Program-made: the position numbers and the translations under genes | Shown: piece after piece, positions 23,707-35,380 of the stretch | How the letters are laid out: each line of letters opens with the position of its first letter | Numbering within the stretch: the first letter of the stretch is position 1 | Assembly (NCBI RefSeq): GCF_904849725.1 | Contig: NC_058524.1 | Location: forward strand, 28,985,001-29,049,000 | Origin: Hordeum vulgare subsp. vulgare | Lineage: Eukaryota; Streptophyta; Magnoliopsida; Poales; Poaceae | DNA length: 64,000 nt | Direction of reading: 5' to 3' | The notes under the pieces: model-generated | Told to the model about the DNA's origin: nothing | Databases searched by the model: none | Seen by the model: the letters and a program-made list of their open reading frames with translations, nothing else

Positions 23707-24001
23707 CTAGTTGATTGCGCGGCAGTTCTTCCTGATCTGTCCCTGGTCACCGGTCTTGACCTCGATGCCGGCCATCTTCACCATGGCCTTCTCGAACCTG
23801 TCCTCCCACCATCCGGGGATGTTAGCGTTGTCCACCACCATCCTCGCCGTCTCGTCGGACGTCAGGAGCGCCGCGTCGGAGGTGAAGAGCACCGTGTGGG
23901 ACAGCACGTTCTTGCAGTACTGCATGTGCAGGTCATTCGGGGTCACCACATCCTGCATCACTGTGGGGTCATTGTCGCCCGGGGCCGCATCAGCGGGGCA
24001 T
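23707..24001 (-). pseudogene. Class III peroxidase, copy 3 (3' stump of exon 2)
   Basis: In-frame C-terminal 97 or so codons, from CPADAAPG to NCRAIN and stop. Differences from the intact copies include DLHMQYCKN for DLDRQYYKN, SDETAR for SEETAR and GDN for GGN. At 24001 the exon is broken by the end of a CACTA element; exon 1, both haem histidines and the promoter are gone. No function expected. Confidence 0.92.
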
Positions 24002-24739
24002 CATTACAAGAAATATGTCAACTAACGACCTTCAATATTGGTCACTGAATGGTCATTGATTTCCATTTGTGACCTTTTTATGACCAAAAACAGAAGGTCT
24101 AAAGCTGAGGGTCTTTAATGAACTATAACGACTTTTTTTCTGGATTGGTCGTAGAATTTTATGACCAAAGAGAAGGTCGTAGGTTTAACGACCAAATAAT
24201 TTGGCCACTAGCAATCTGCCCGCACCACGCCAGAGCCACCGTGGCAGGCTGACGTGGTAGAATTATAACCAAATGAAAAGGTCGTAAATAAGATTCAGCA
24301 CGGTCCATTCCGGTCGTCTACATGGGTCGGGCCCAATAATTTGGCCTTTTATTTTCTGGGATAGAATCTTTTACTGAGCAGGTTTTTTATTAGTCCACTT
24401 TTCTTTTGGGCCTTGGCCTACTCTTTTTAGTCCAGTTCTTGTTTGGGCCTTGGCCTACTCTTTTTTTAGGCCCAAGCCTTTTTAGACAAATTCTAATTTG
24501 GGCCTTGGCCTACTCTTTTTTTAGGCCCAAGCCTTCTTAGTCTATTTCTTGTTTGGGCCTCGGCCTTTTTGCTGTCCAAACTAACTTTAGTGCCCAAACA
24601 AAATGGTCAAAACAAAACTTAAATAATTGACAACTTCACAAAATACTTCATCAGGTTCATAGGTTCAAATAGAGCAAGACATTGTTTCATCACCAGAATG
24701 ACCAATCACTTAAATAATTGACAACTTCACAGGTGCACA

Positions 24740-25399
24740 GCTGCATAAAAACTCATCACGCATTTCCACCGAGCTCTCAAAGTCCATGCCCAGCGGACTT
24801 TCCTGATGGTCCATCGCAGCCGCCGTAGTTGCTTTCTGCCTTGTGACTCTATCAGGTTCATCAGGTTCCAGGATCCTCTTTGTTTGTCCTGGAGGTGGGG
24901 CCATCACCCTTCCTGGAGGCATTGCGGCAGATGCTTCTGAGCTCTTCCTCTTCTTGCTGGCTGTCTTCAGTGCCTTGTATAAATAGCATAGAAAAAATTA
25001 GATCACAAGATAAATATGTGAGCACAAGGAAACACAGAGCATACAAGAACCCGAACCCCCCAAGCAAGATAGAGTTTGCACCTTAACAGTCTTGTGCACT
25101 ACAACTTTATCCTCCCTAGGATTGTACTCTGGGTCATCACTGATAACTCCACTACCTTCTTGAACCCTTTTAGTTGTACCTTCTTGTACATCATTTGTTT
25201 TCCTAATCATTGACGCTATTGCATCAATGCCAAGGGACTGGAATATCCGATTGTTCCTCATCATATTTTTAGCCCTAACCTTCTCGTACTCGGTGAGAGG
25301 ATGCTCATCTTTGCAAGGCAAAGTAAACATAATTATTAGGTTAATTGTTGGAATGCATGGACAGACAGCCAAACATTTTTTATGATATTTTATTATCAT
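24740..25399 (-). pseudogene. CACTA-associated ORF, unknown function
   Basis: Two exon-like blocks on the minus strand: LTEYEKVRAKNMMRNNRIF, then SLGIDAIASMIRK and SDDPEYNPREDKV (about 25080-25310), and ALKTASKKRKSSEAS, PPPGQTKRILEPDEP (about 24750-24980). The YEKxRxxNxxRN..LG pattern is common in uncharacterised proteins carried by Triticeae transposons. No catalytic motif seen. Function not known. Confidence 0.45.
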
Positions 25400-25682
25400 T
25401 TAATCCTACTTATCCAGCTAAGGAAGAGTAACAGCACATAGGCACAGCTAATCGATTTTGCAGTGCCATCTTATATAGAAACTGAGTGGACCTAAGTATT
25501 CATGTTCCTTACAATAAGATGTATGTTTATTATTAATTCTCGAAACTTGGATAGTGCTCCTTCTCTAGGTAACATCTTGTAAAAAAGAACACAAACATGT
25601 GGTACAAATATTGCACTTAAATATTTGTAAAAGTTTATTAAAGCTTATTAAATAGTAGGAATTTAAATACTTGTAGAATTGG

Positions 25683-25898
25683 TTGTCGACATCGACGATG
25701 CCTGGCCTGCATCCTCGTCGTCGACTCAGTTGCGCTCCCCTGCCTGAGAGGCGCCAACATGTCCGGAACTGGGCTCCGTCGGGCTGGCACTGGGAGGAGT
25801 TACCTTCCAGGGCAAGCAACTTGGTGAGGAATAGGGCTCCCATCGTCGACCCGGAGCTTCTTTGGTGGCGGTCACGTGGGCCACTTTCGGTGGCATGA
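25683..25898 (+). pseudogene. CACTA second-ORF fragment (GWxWExLPS motif)
   Basis: Carries NWAPSGWHWEELPS and VDPELLWWRSRG, matching WAPPGWYWEVLPS and VDPLLVWWRSHG of the ORF at 34320-34711 in the complete CACTA element. Only this motif region is left. Confidence 0.6.
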
Positions 25899-25921
25899 GG
25901 GTCGGCCCCTGAGGAGGAGGT

Positions 25922-26203
25922 CCGTTGCCTCGTTTGTTTGGGGCCCCTCTGTCAGGACTTTGCTGAGTTCCTTTACCTCGGGACTCGGCATCCCAAGGAC
26001 TTTCTCATATTTTGAATGATTGTCGAGTTGGTTTTCTTCGTCAGGTTTGTCGTGTTTCATGCCATTGCCCAGTTCATTTAGGCATGTTCTTGGCAAACTG
26101 CTAACATTACCGGGCTCATGATAAAATACACTCGGCAAACTCTGGGAAATATGCATCGTCGTCAATTACGGTATACTAACTTTTTTTTGAGTAACACGTA
26201 TAT
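25922..26203. repeat. Peroxidase 3' flank interrupted by the complete CACTA element
   Basis: Starts TTGCCTCGTTTGTTTGGGG and runs to GAGTAACACGTAT. The next bases of the flank (ACCAACTGATT) reappear at 36523 after the CACTA element. Lacks the MITE (empty site near 25955). Confidence 0.75.
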
Positions 26204-26452
26204 CACTAGTGGAAAACGGGCCTTTGGCCTGGACCCTTTAGTCCCGGCCTGCCTCTGGGCCGGGACTAAAGGCCCGGCCACGTCGCCCCAAATCGCAATG
26301 CCTCTCTCGAGGCTTTAGTCCCGGCCCGTAAGGAGCCTTTAGTCCCGGTTTGTGTCCCAAACCGGGACTAAAGGGCTACGCGGTGTGCATCCCGCATGTG
26401 CGGCACCTTTAGTCCCGGTTTGTTTCTCAAACCGGGACTAAAGTCCTCTGCC

Positions 26453-26460
26453 TATATATA
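26453..26460 (+). promoter_or_regulatory. TATA box for the TNP2 gene
   Basis: CTATATATAG directly after the left subterminal palindromes, about 300 bp before the transposase ATG. Confidence 0.55.
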
Positions 26461-26753
26461 GCACAACCCCCCTCTCCCCTCTTCCTTGCATTTTTCTTGG
26501 ATGGAAGAGTGTGGGTGTGTGCTAGCTCTCCATTTTTTTATGCACTAGAGGTGTTTGTTCAAATGTGTGTTAGAGCGATGCACTTCAGTTCACCGAACAC
26601 AACTACGATATGAGATGCCTGAGCCACGCTTAAACCTCTTCCTCTTTATTTCTACTTATTCCAAAATGTTAGCAACTATATTTCCTCGTTTAGACCGTGC
26701 GGTACTAATTTTTAGGATCGTGATTGTATTTGATATACTGTCGTATAACGCAG

Positions 26754-29700
26754 ATGAGCCATCCATGGATGTACGGTGATCAACGCACAGCCGCTTACAG
26801 AGAAGGCGTGCATTCTTTTCAAGATGCAGCCGATGCGAACAAGCATGGTGGTGGCTATATGTTTTGTCCATGTGTTGAATGTCGGAATGAGAAGGATTAC
26901 ACTTCCTCAAGAGTCATTCAGAGCCACCTGCTTCGGTCTGGTTTTATGTCGGGCTATAATGTTTGGACCAAGCACGGAGAAAGAGGGGTTATGATGGAAG
27001 ACGACGATGAAGAAGAAGAGAACGATGATGACAACTACCGATCTATGTTCCCTGAGTATGCTGATACCGCAATGGAAGACAATGAAGAAGAAGATCAGGA
27101 TGAAGAACGGGAACCAGATGAGCCCGCTGATGATCTTGGCCGGGTCATTTCTGATGCACGGCGAGGTTGCGACACAGAAAAGGAGAGGTTGCAGTTCGAG
27201 CAGATGTTACAGGACCACAACAAATTGTTGTACCCAACTTGTGAAGATGGCCAGAAGAAGCTGAGTAGCACACTGGAATTGCTGAAGTGGAAGGCAGAGA
27301 CCGGTGTGACTGACTCGTCATTCGAAAAATTGCTGGTACTGATGAAGAAGATGCTTCCAAGAAAGAACAAATTGCCCGCCAGCACGTACGAAGCAAAGAA
27401 GCTTGTCTGCCCTCTAGGATTAGACGTGCAGAAGATACATGCATGCCCTAATGACTACATCCTCTACCACGGTGAGAAGTACGAGAATATGGATAAATTT
27501 CCGGTATGCACTGCATTGCGGTATAAGATCAGAAAAGATGACCCTGGTGATATTGAGGGCGAGCCACCCAGGAAGAGGGTTCCTGCCAAGGTGATGTGGT
27601 ATGCTCCTATAATACCACGGTTGAAACATCTGTTCAGAAATAAAGATCATGCGAAGTTGTTGCGATGGCACATGGAAGATCGTATGAAAGACGATAAGTT
27701 GAGGCACACCGCTGATGGTCGGCAGTGGAGAAAAATTGAGAGAGAGTTCCCGAGATTTGCAACTAACGCAAGGAACTTATGGTTAGGTCTGAGTACAGAT
27801 GGCATGAATCCTTTTGGGGAGCAGAGTTGCAGTCACAACACCTGGCCCGTTACTCTATGTATCTACAACCTTCCTCCTTGGTTGTGCATGAAGCGGAAGT
27901 TCATTATGATGCCAGTGCTTATCCAAGGACCAAAGCAACCCGGCAACGATATTGATGTGTACCTAAGGCCATTAGTTGATGAACTTTTACAGCTGTAGGC
28001 CGAACCAGGTGTACGTGTGTGGGACGATTACAAACAAGAGGAATATGACCTTCGAGCGTTGCTTTTCGTAACCATCAATGATTGGCCTTGCTCTTAGTAA
28101 CATTTCAGGACAGTCAAACAAGGGATACAATGCATGCACACACTATTTGGATCAGACAGAAAGTATATATCTGGACAAATGTAGGAAGAATGTGTACCCG
28201 TACAATCGTCGTTTTCTTCCATCCAAGCATCCCTTAAAGAAAAAAGGCAAGCATTTCAATGGCAAGGCAGAACCCCGGGGGAAGCCTGTCATCCGTACTG
28301 GTGCTGAAGTATTTGCTATGGTCAAAGATTTAAAAGTAATCTTTGGAAAGGGTCCTGGCAGCCAACATGTTCCTAACGGCCCTGATAAGCGCGTACCCAT
28401 GTGGAAGAATAAATCTATATTTTGGGAGCTGCCCTACTGGGAAGTCCATGAGGTCCGCTCGGCAATCGACGTGATGTACCTGACGAAGAATCTCTGAGTG
28501 AATATTCTAGGATGTATGGGAAGTCAAAAGATACACCGGAAGCACGGAAGGACTAGGAACGTCATAAAGGAAGAGATGGCATGAATCCAGGGCAGTTTCA
28601 AGGGCGTGCCAGCTACGCTCTTACTAAGGAAGAGAAGGAAATCTTCTTTGAAGTCCTTTTCAGTATCAATGTCACGACTGGCTTCTCGTCGAATATAAAG
28701 GGAATCGTAAATATGAAAGGAAAAAATTCCAAAACCTAAAGTCTCATGACTGCCACGTGCTTATGACGCAATTGCTTCCGGTTGCATTGAGGGGAATTCT
28801 ACCGAAAAATGTTCGCCTAGCAATTGTGAAGGTATGTGCATTCCTCAATGCAATTTCTCAGAAGGTAATCGATCGAAAAAGTCTATCAGGGTTACAGATT
28901 GATGTGGTCCAATGTCTGGTCAGCTTTGAGTTGTTGTTCCCGCCATCCTTCTTCAATATAATGACACACCTCCTAGTTCACCTAGTCGAAGAGATTAGAA
29001 TTCTCGGTCCTGTGTTTCTACACAATATGTTCCCCTTCGAGAGGTTCATGGGAGTCTTAAAGAAATATGTTCGTAACCGTGCTAGGCTAGAAGGTAGCAT
29101 CTCCAAGGGCTATGGAACAGAGGAGGTCATTGAGTTTTGTGTGGACTTTCTTCCTGACCTTAAGCCGATTGGTGTTCCTGAATCTCGGTATGAGGGTAGG
29201 CTGACAGGAAAAGGCACACTAGGAAGGAAAGCAAAAGTATGTATGGACGGGCATTCTTTCCCTCAAGCACACTACACAGTTCTACACAATTCTACCATGG
29301 TGGCTACGTATATCGTGAGACACAAGCATATTCTACGCTCCGAAAACCCGGGGAAGGCTGAATCTTAGATTAAAGGGGAACACGAGAAGACTTTCGGCAG
29401 TTGGCTGCAGACACATCTCATGAATGACGACACCGTTGGAGATCAGCTGTACTGTTTGGCCAGGCCACCATCTTCGACTATATGTACTTTCCAAGGGTAT
29501 GAGATAAATGGGAATACATTTTACACGGTTGCCCAAGATAAAAAGAGCACCAACCAAAATAGTGGTGTCCGCTTTGATGCAACAGACGAGAATGGGCACT
29601 GTTTGGAAAGATATAACGGGTACATAGAGGAGATATGGGAACTTGACTATGGACCTACTTTTAAGATCCCTTTGTTTCGGTGCAAATGGGTGAAGCTGAC

Positions 29701-30061
29701 AAGAGGCGGGGTAGTTGTAGACCAAAAGTACGACATGACAACAGTGGATCTCAACAATCTTGCATACATGGACGGACCATTTGTCCTAGCCAATGATATC
29801 GCTCAGGTTTTCTATGTGAAGGACATGTCTACAAAAACGAGAAAAAGAAATCAGCAAAAGAAGATATCGTCCGATGAGCCAAAACGCCACATAGTTCTTT
29901 CAGGGAAAAGAAACATCGTGGGAGTAGATGACAAGACATACATGTCAGAAGATTATAATAAGTTTCATGAAATTCCGCCCTTCAAAGTGAAAACTGACCC
30001 AAGCATCCTACTGAATGATGAAGATTCTCCATGGCTACGACCCAGAAGAAAACAGAAATAA
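26754..30061 (+). pseudogene. CACTA TNP2 transposase (broken)
   Basis: En/Spm-type transposase that would bind and cut CACTA ends. It begins MSHPWMYGDQR with a Transpos_assoc-like domain (CPCVECRN, HLLRSGFM.GY..W), then an acidic stretch. The transposase_21 core follows (W.GLSTDGMNPFGEQS, WPVTLCIYNLPPW, PGNDIDVYLRPL), and stops at 27998 where TAG replaces a Trp codon. It continues in other frames at 28078-28497, 28757-29368 (DUF4218-like, ERFMGVLKKYVRNR) and 29420-30061 (DUF4216-like, FQGYEINGNTFYT; ending WLRPRRKQK). At least two further stops or frameshifts lie at 28498-28756 and 29369. Product class is clear; function is lost. Confidence 0.9.
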
Positions 30062-30202
30062 TAGATAGGAATATTGGTACAATAATGTAATAATGTATTA
30101 AACCTTTTATGTAATGCATGTATGGAATGTACTAAATTTCAAACACTTTTCATTTTCATAGTTTTGTCAAATTCTTAAATATGCAAAAAGAATTTTAATA
30201 AA

Positions 30203-31580
30203 CCTTTGTAAGAGATGAGTTCTCGTTCGAAACGCTGATACTTCGAGAGAGATTGTCCGTTTTGTACACGAAATGCATCCAGTTTTTGTCGTAGCCCTCT
30301 CAACTTTTTAACACATGCTATGTGGGTGAAATGATGATAGCATGCCAACTTTCAACATTTTCAGAGTTCATTTGTAGTGCTTTTCAATTTCAGGATCAAC
30401 TAGCTCAAAAAAAAAGTAAATGCACGAAAAATACCAAATGAAGTCAGAAATTGTTGAAATTTTGTGATGTGCCTTTGAATGGTGCATTTCGAACACACAA
30501 AAAGTATGGAGTTCAAATAAGTTCCAAAAAAGGAAATCCCTTTGTAAGAGATGAGTTCTCGTTCGAAACCCTGATACTTCGAGAGAGATTGTCCGTTTTG
30601 TACACGAAGTGCATTCAGTTTTTGTCGTAGCCCTCTCAACTTTTTAACACATGCTATGTGGGTGAAATCATGATAGCATGCCAAGTTTCAACATTTTCAG
30701 AGTTCATTTGTAGTGCTTTTCAATTTCAGGGTCAACTAGCTCAAAAAAATAAGTAAATGCACGAAATATACCAAATGAAGTCAGAAATTGTTGAAATTTT
30801 GTGATGTGCCTTTGAATGGTGCATTTTGAACACACAAAAAGTATGGAGTTCAAATAAGTTCAAAAAATGAAATCCCTTTGTAAGAGATGAGTTCTCGTTC
30901 GAAACCCTCATACTTCGAGAGAGATTGTCCGTTTTGTACACGAAGTGCGTCCAGTTTTTGTCGTAGACCTCTCAACTTTTTAACACATGCTATGTGGGTG
31001 AAATTATGATATCATGCCAACTTTCAACATTTTCAGAGTTCATTTGTAGTGCTTTTCAATTTCAGGGTCAACTAGCTCAAAAAAAAAGTAAATGCATGAA
31101 GAATACCAAATGAAGTCAGAAATTGTTGAAATTTTTTGATGTGCCTTTGAATGGTGCATTTTGAACACACAAAAATTATGGAGTTGAAATAAGTTCAAAA
31201 AAATGAAATCCCTTTGTAAGAGATGAGTTCTCGTTCGAAACCGTGATACTTCGAGAGAGATTGTCCGTTTTGTAGACGAAGTGGATCCAGTTTCTGTCGT
31301 AGACCTCTCAACTTTTTAACACATGCTATGTGGGTGAAATGACGATAGCATCCAAACTTTCAACATTTTTAGAGTTCATTTGTAGTGCTTTTCAATTTCA
31401 GGGTCAACTAGCTCAAAAAAAATAAGTAAATGCACGAAATATACCAAATTAAGTCAGATATTGTTGAACTTTTGTGATGTGCCTTTGCATGGTGCATTTT
31501 GAACACACAAAAAGTATGGAGTTCAAATAAGTTCAAAAAAATGAAATCCCTTTGTAAGAGATGAGTTCTCGTTCGAAATC
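30203..31580. repeat. 336-bp tandem repeat (four units plus a partial)
   Basis: The phrase CCTTTGTAAGAGATGAG recurs at 30203, 30539, 30875, 31211 and 31549, i.e. a period of 336 bp (338 for the last). Units differ at scattered bases. Non-coding; inside the CACTA element downstream of TNP2. Confidence 0.92.
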
Positions 31581-31590
31581 CCTTATTTAT

Positions 31591-32710
31591 TCAATTTCAA
31601 ACACTTTTCATTATCATAGTTTTGTCAAATTCTCAAATATGCAAAAAGAATTTTAATAAACATAGTTTTTAATTGAAAATAACAAAATAATTAATAGTTT
31701 GGATAGTCAAAATAATTACTTTTGAAAATAGAAAATAGTTTTCAATTATTTATTCAATTTCAAACACTTTTCATTATCATAGTTTTGTCAAATTCTCAAA
31801 TATGCAAAAAGAATTTTAATAAACATAGTTTTTAATTGAAAATAACAAAATAGTTAATAGTTTGGATAGTCAAAATAATTACTTTTGAAAAGAGAAAATA
31901 GTTTTGAATTATTTATTCAATTTCAAACACTTTTCATTATCATAGTTTTGTCAAATTCTCAAATATGCAAAAAGAATTTTAATAAGCATAGTTTTTAATT
32001 GAAAATAACAAAATAATTAATAGTTTGGATAGTCAAAATAATTACTTTTGAAAATAGAAAATAGTTTTCAATTATTTATTCAATTTCAAACACTTTTCAT
32101 TATCATAGTTTTGTCAAATTCTCAAATATGCAAAAAGAATTTTAATAAACATAGTTTTTAATTGAAAATAACAAAATAGTTAATAGTTTGGATAGTCAAA
32201 ATAATTACTTTTGAAAAGAGAAAATAGTTTTGAATTATTTATTCAATTTCAAACACTTTTCATTATCATAGTTTTGTCAAATTCTCAAATATGCAAAAAG
32301 AATTTTAATAAGCATAGTTTTTAATTGAAAATAACAAAATAGTTAATAGTTTCGATAGTCAAAATAATTACTGTTGAAAATATAAAATAGTTTTGAATTA
32401 TTTATTCAATTTCAAACACTTTTCATTATCATAGTTTTGTCAAATTCTCAAATATGCAAAAAGAATTTTAATAAACATTGTTTTTAATTGAAAATAACAA
32501 AATAGTTAATAGTTTGGATAGTCAAAATAATTACTTTTGAAAATAGAAAATAGTTTTGAATTATTTATTCAATTTCAAACATTTTTCATTTTCATAGTTT
32601 TGTCAAATTCTCAAATATGCAAAAAGAATTTTAATAAACATAGTTTTTAATTGAAAATAACAAAATAGTTAATAGTGTGGATAGTCAAAATAATTAATTT
32701 TGAAAATAGA
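31591..32710. repeat. 163-bp tandem repeat (about seven units), AT-rich
   Basis: TCAATTTCAAACACTTTTC recurs at 31591, 31754, 31917, 32080, 32243, 32406 and 32569 (last with one substitution), an exact 163-bp period. The first four units alternate between two versions (GAAAATAGAAAATAGTTTTC and GAAAAGAGAAAATAGTTTTG), giving a 326-bp higher-order period. Non-coding. Confidence 0.93.
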
Positions 32711-32715
32711 AAAAA

Positions 32716-32822
32716 ATTGAAACTATATGAGAATTTATAGAGAAAATTCAACCTAAATTCAAAGTGACCTCACTTTGAATTCAGGTTGAATTTTCTCCAT
32801 AATTTCGGATATAGTTTCAATT
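32716..32822. repeat. Near-perfect inverted repeat (hairpin), about 107 bp
   Basis: The arm from TTGAAACTATATGAG through TCAACCTAAATTCAAAGTGA faces TCACTTTGAATTCAGGTTGA through ATATAGTTTCAA, with a two-base centre near 32768. It separates the repeat arrays from the second subterminal cluster. Confidence 0.85.
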
Positions 32823-32929
32823 TTCAAATTTATAGTGAGTTTAGGCCCGTAAGCCTGCTTTAGAGAGGAGCTCGATGGAGATGTTGCGACGGGGCTTATA
32901 AACAAGTGTTAGTCCCCCTCGCTGGGCGA

Positions 32930-33229
32930 GGTGGGACTAAACTTATCGTGCAGCCGAGGAGGGGCTTTAGTCCCGGGTGGAGCCACGACACGGGACTAAA
33001 GCCCCTCGCCTGCCGCCTGCCGAGCACTTTAGTCCCGGTTCGGGGCTCGAACCGAGACTAAAGACCCCCTTTAGTCCCGGTTGGAGCCCCGCACCGGGAC
33101 TAAAGGCCCCTGCTTCCCGCCTTTTGGTCTGCCGAAAATGGGCCTTTAGTCCCGGGTCGTGGCTCCACCCGGGACTAAAGGGAGTCTTTAGTCCCGGATC
33201 GAGCCCCGAACCGGGACTAAAGATCCACC
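32930..33229. repeat. Internal cluster of TTTAGTCCCGG palindromes
   Basis: At least four palindromic units such as TTTAGTCCCGGTT..GAACCGAGACTAAA. Same type as the termini at 26230-26445 and 36305-36510 but 3.3 kb inside the element, just before a TATA box. Presumed transposase-binding sites by analogy with other CACTA elements. Confidence 0.8.
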
Positions 33230-33236
33230 TATATAA
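33230..33236 (+). promoter_or_regulatory. TATA box of the second CACTA gene
   Basis: CTATATAAGCGG follows the internal palindrome cluster, mirroring the arrangement at 26445-26460. A Ser/Pro-rich frame (33260-33522) and the purine tract follow. Confidence 0.5.
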
Positions 33237-33515
33237 GCGGGAGTTAGAAAATTTCCAGCCCAAATCGCATTTCCTTCTCTCCTTCTTCCTCGTTCTCCTG
33301 CCCGACGCGGCACAGCGACGATATCGACAACGCCGTCAGGCTGTCCGCCGTCCTGCTCACCGCCGCCTGCCGTCCTCCTCGCCGTCGTCGTTGTCCTCCT
33401 CGCCGCCACCGTTCTCCTCGCCGCCGCCGTCCTCCTCGCCGTCGTCGACGCCTTCCTCGCCGTTGTCGATGCCTCCGGCCGGTAAGCCCCCCGCCCCCTC
33501 CTCCCAACACTCCGG

Positions 33516-34135
33516 CCGGTAGAAGGAAAGAAGAAAAAGAAGAAGAAAAGAAGAAAAATGAGAAGAAAAGAAGAAAAAGGAGAAGAAAAGAAGAAAAAGG
33601 TGAAGAAAAGAAGAAAAGAAGAAAAAGGGAAGAAAAGAAGAAAAGGAGAAGAAAAGAAGAAAAAGGAGAAGAAAAGAAGAAAAAGGGAAGAAAAGAAGAA
33701 AAAGGGAAGAAAGGAAGAAAAAGGAGAAGAAAGGAATAAAAAGGAGAAGAAAGGAATAAAAAGGAGAAGAAAGGAAGAAAAAGGAGAAGAAAAGAAGAAA
33801 AAGGGAAGAGAAGAAGAAAAAGAAAAAGATTTTTTTGTCATTTAATTCCTATTGTTATTAGGTTTGTGCTAGATTATTAGGGTTAGTAATATTTAGAATT
33901 AGGTTAGGGTTACAAGAAGAAGAAATATGAACAAAAATAAGAAAATAAGATTAGGAAAAAGGAAAATAAGAAGAGCAGGAGAAGAAAAGAAGAAAAAGGA
34001 GAATAAGAAGAGGAGGAGAGGAGAAGAAGAGGAAAAATAGAAGAAGAGGAGAAGTAGAAGAAGAGAAGTTGAAGAAGAAGCGGAGAAGAAAATAAGAAAG
34101 AAGAAGAAGAAGAAGAAGAAGAAGAAGAAGAAGAC
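33516..34135. repeat. Purine (GAA/GGA) tract
   Basis: About 600 bp made almost only of GAAGAAAAGGAGAAG-like purine runs on the plus strand, with a short AT-rich break at 33830-33910. Long frames here on either strand (Lys/Glu or Ser/Phe only) are low-complexity artefacts. Could form triplex DNA. Confidence 0.9.
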
Positions 34136-34319
34136 ATTTCTACGTATATAGATGCTTAATTAGTGTTTCTTAGATTATTGCTTAATTTTTCTATTGTATA
34201 TGCTTAAGTGTTAATAGTTTAATTTTGCTATTGTATATGCTTAAGTGTTAATAGTTTATTTTTAGCAAGAAAATTAATAGAACTAGTTTATTTTTTAGTT
34301 CATTTTACGATTCCTATCC

Positions 34320-34711
34320 CGCATCCTCGTCGTCGACCCGGCGGAGGACACCTGCTTGATCACAGGGGCCCTGTCCGGGACTGGGCTCCGCCCGGCTGGT
34401 ATTGGGAGGTGCTACCTTCCGGGGGGCGTAGGTTGGTGAGGAGCCAGCCCGTTGTTGACCCCCTCCTTGTTTGGTGGCGGTCGCATGGGCGAGTGACGGT
34501 GCCGAGGCTTTCGGACACCGCGGAGGTGGTACGTCACCGTGTCAGCGAGGAGGATGAGCACGTCCGTCGCTACATGGTTGCGTTGGAGGGCAGGTTCGAG
34601 CATACCTGGCAGGTTCTTCGGGGATCTCACTGGAGCTATGATCCTGTGATGGTTCCTTCTCTTTGGGTGTCCACCGCCCGCGACGATACCCGTCGGGCGC
34701 TACGGTTCTAG
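34320..34711 (+). pseudogene. CACTA second ORF (GWxWExLPS / WWRS motif)
   Basis: The frame carries DWAPPGWYWEVLPSGG, VDPLLVWWRSHG, then RVSEEDEHVRRYMVALEG and FEHTWQVLRG, ending at a stop near 34711. A related fragment is at 25683-25898. I do not know its function; it is a recurrent companion of these elements. No start is obvious because the upstream part is in or next to the purine tract. Confidence 0.5.
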
Positions 34712-34955
34712 CTATATCAGGGATGCTGTATGTATGATAGTATTCGAGGAGTATTAGTAATAATATTCGACGATGTACGGACAAAAGAGATGATGTAGTT
34801 TTCCTTATAATTGAATGCATGCTAATTTGAATACTACTTGATTTTACGATTTGGTTTTTCTTATTGAATGCTCAAATTGGAAAGTTACTCCTACTTTGAG
34901 TACTATGCAGAAATCTAGGAGTCCCGGGTGGAGCCACGACCCGGGACTAAAGTTG

Positions 34956-35286
34956 TTTTGGAACGAGTTCCTGATAGAATAATTCTTTTTTGGTACAAAG
35001 TTCAACAAAGTCCTTTGACACTAGACAATGTGACATATAGAAGGGTACATGAGATCAGGAAAAATAGGATCATTGGAGACGGAGGAAAACCTAAATATTG
35101 GGTTTATTGACCCAGATAAAATACATATAGCGACGCTAACTGATAAACCCAAGGAGACGGAGGAAAACCTTCTAAGGTTTCTAACAGATCAAAATTTCTG
35201 TGACCACATACTGTTTCCATACAACTTCAGGTGAGGGTCTTTACTCTGTTGTGTCCATTCACTTATAACTGTAATTGATAAGTTAC

Positions 35287-35380
<94 letters not shown>

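Larger units (their letters stand above)
24002..25921. mobile_element. CACTA element, left end with interior (right end lost)
   Basis: The left terminus is CATTACAAGAAATATGTC, a one-base variant of the common CACTACAAGAAATATG terminus. It is followed by subterminal words GACCAA, GGTCGT and GGTCAT in both orientations (24030-24300). It lies within peroxidase exon 2 after the codons for GGCAT. Interior has a minus-strand coding block (24740-25399) and a plus-strand block (25683-25898). The element stops without a right terminus at about 25921, where the peroxidase 3' flank begins. Confidence 0.7.

Noticed and set aside
31591..32710. Regular repeats considered as a CRISPR-like array
   Set aside because: The 163-bp units are directly adjacent with no unique spacers, and this is a plant transposon interior.
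33188..33841. 217-codon Ser/Phe-rich minus frame and Lys/Glu-rich plus frame
   Set aside because: Both come from the purine tract; low complexity with no start context.
35289..35378. (AC)n(TA)n tract as a possible regulatory Z-DNA element
   Set aside because: Ordinary microsatellite in an intron-like part of a dead transposon gene; nothing supports a regulatory role.
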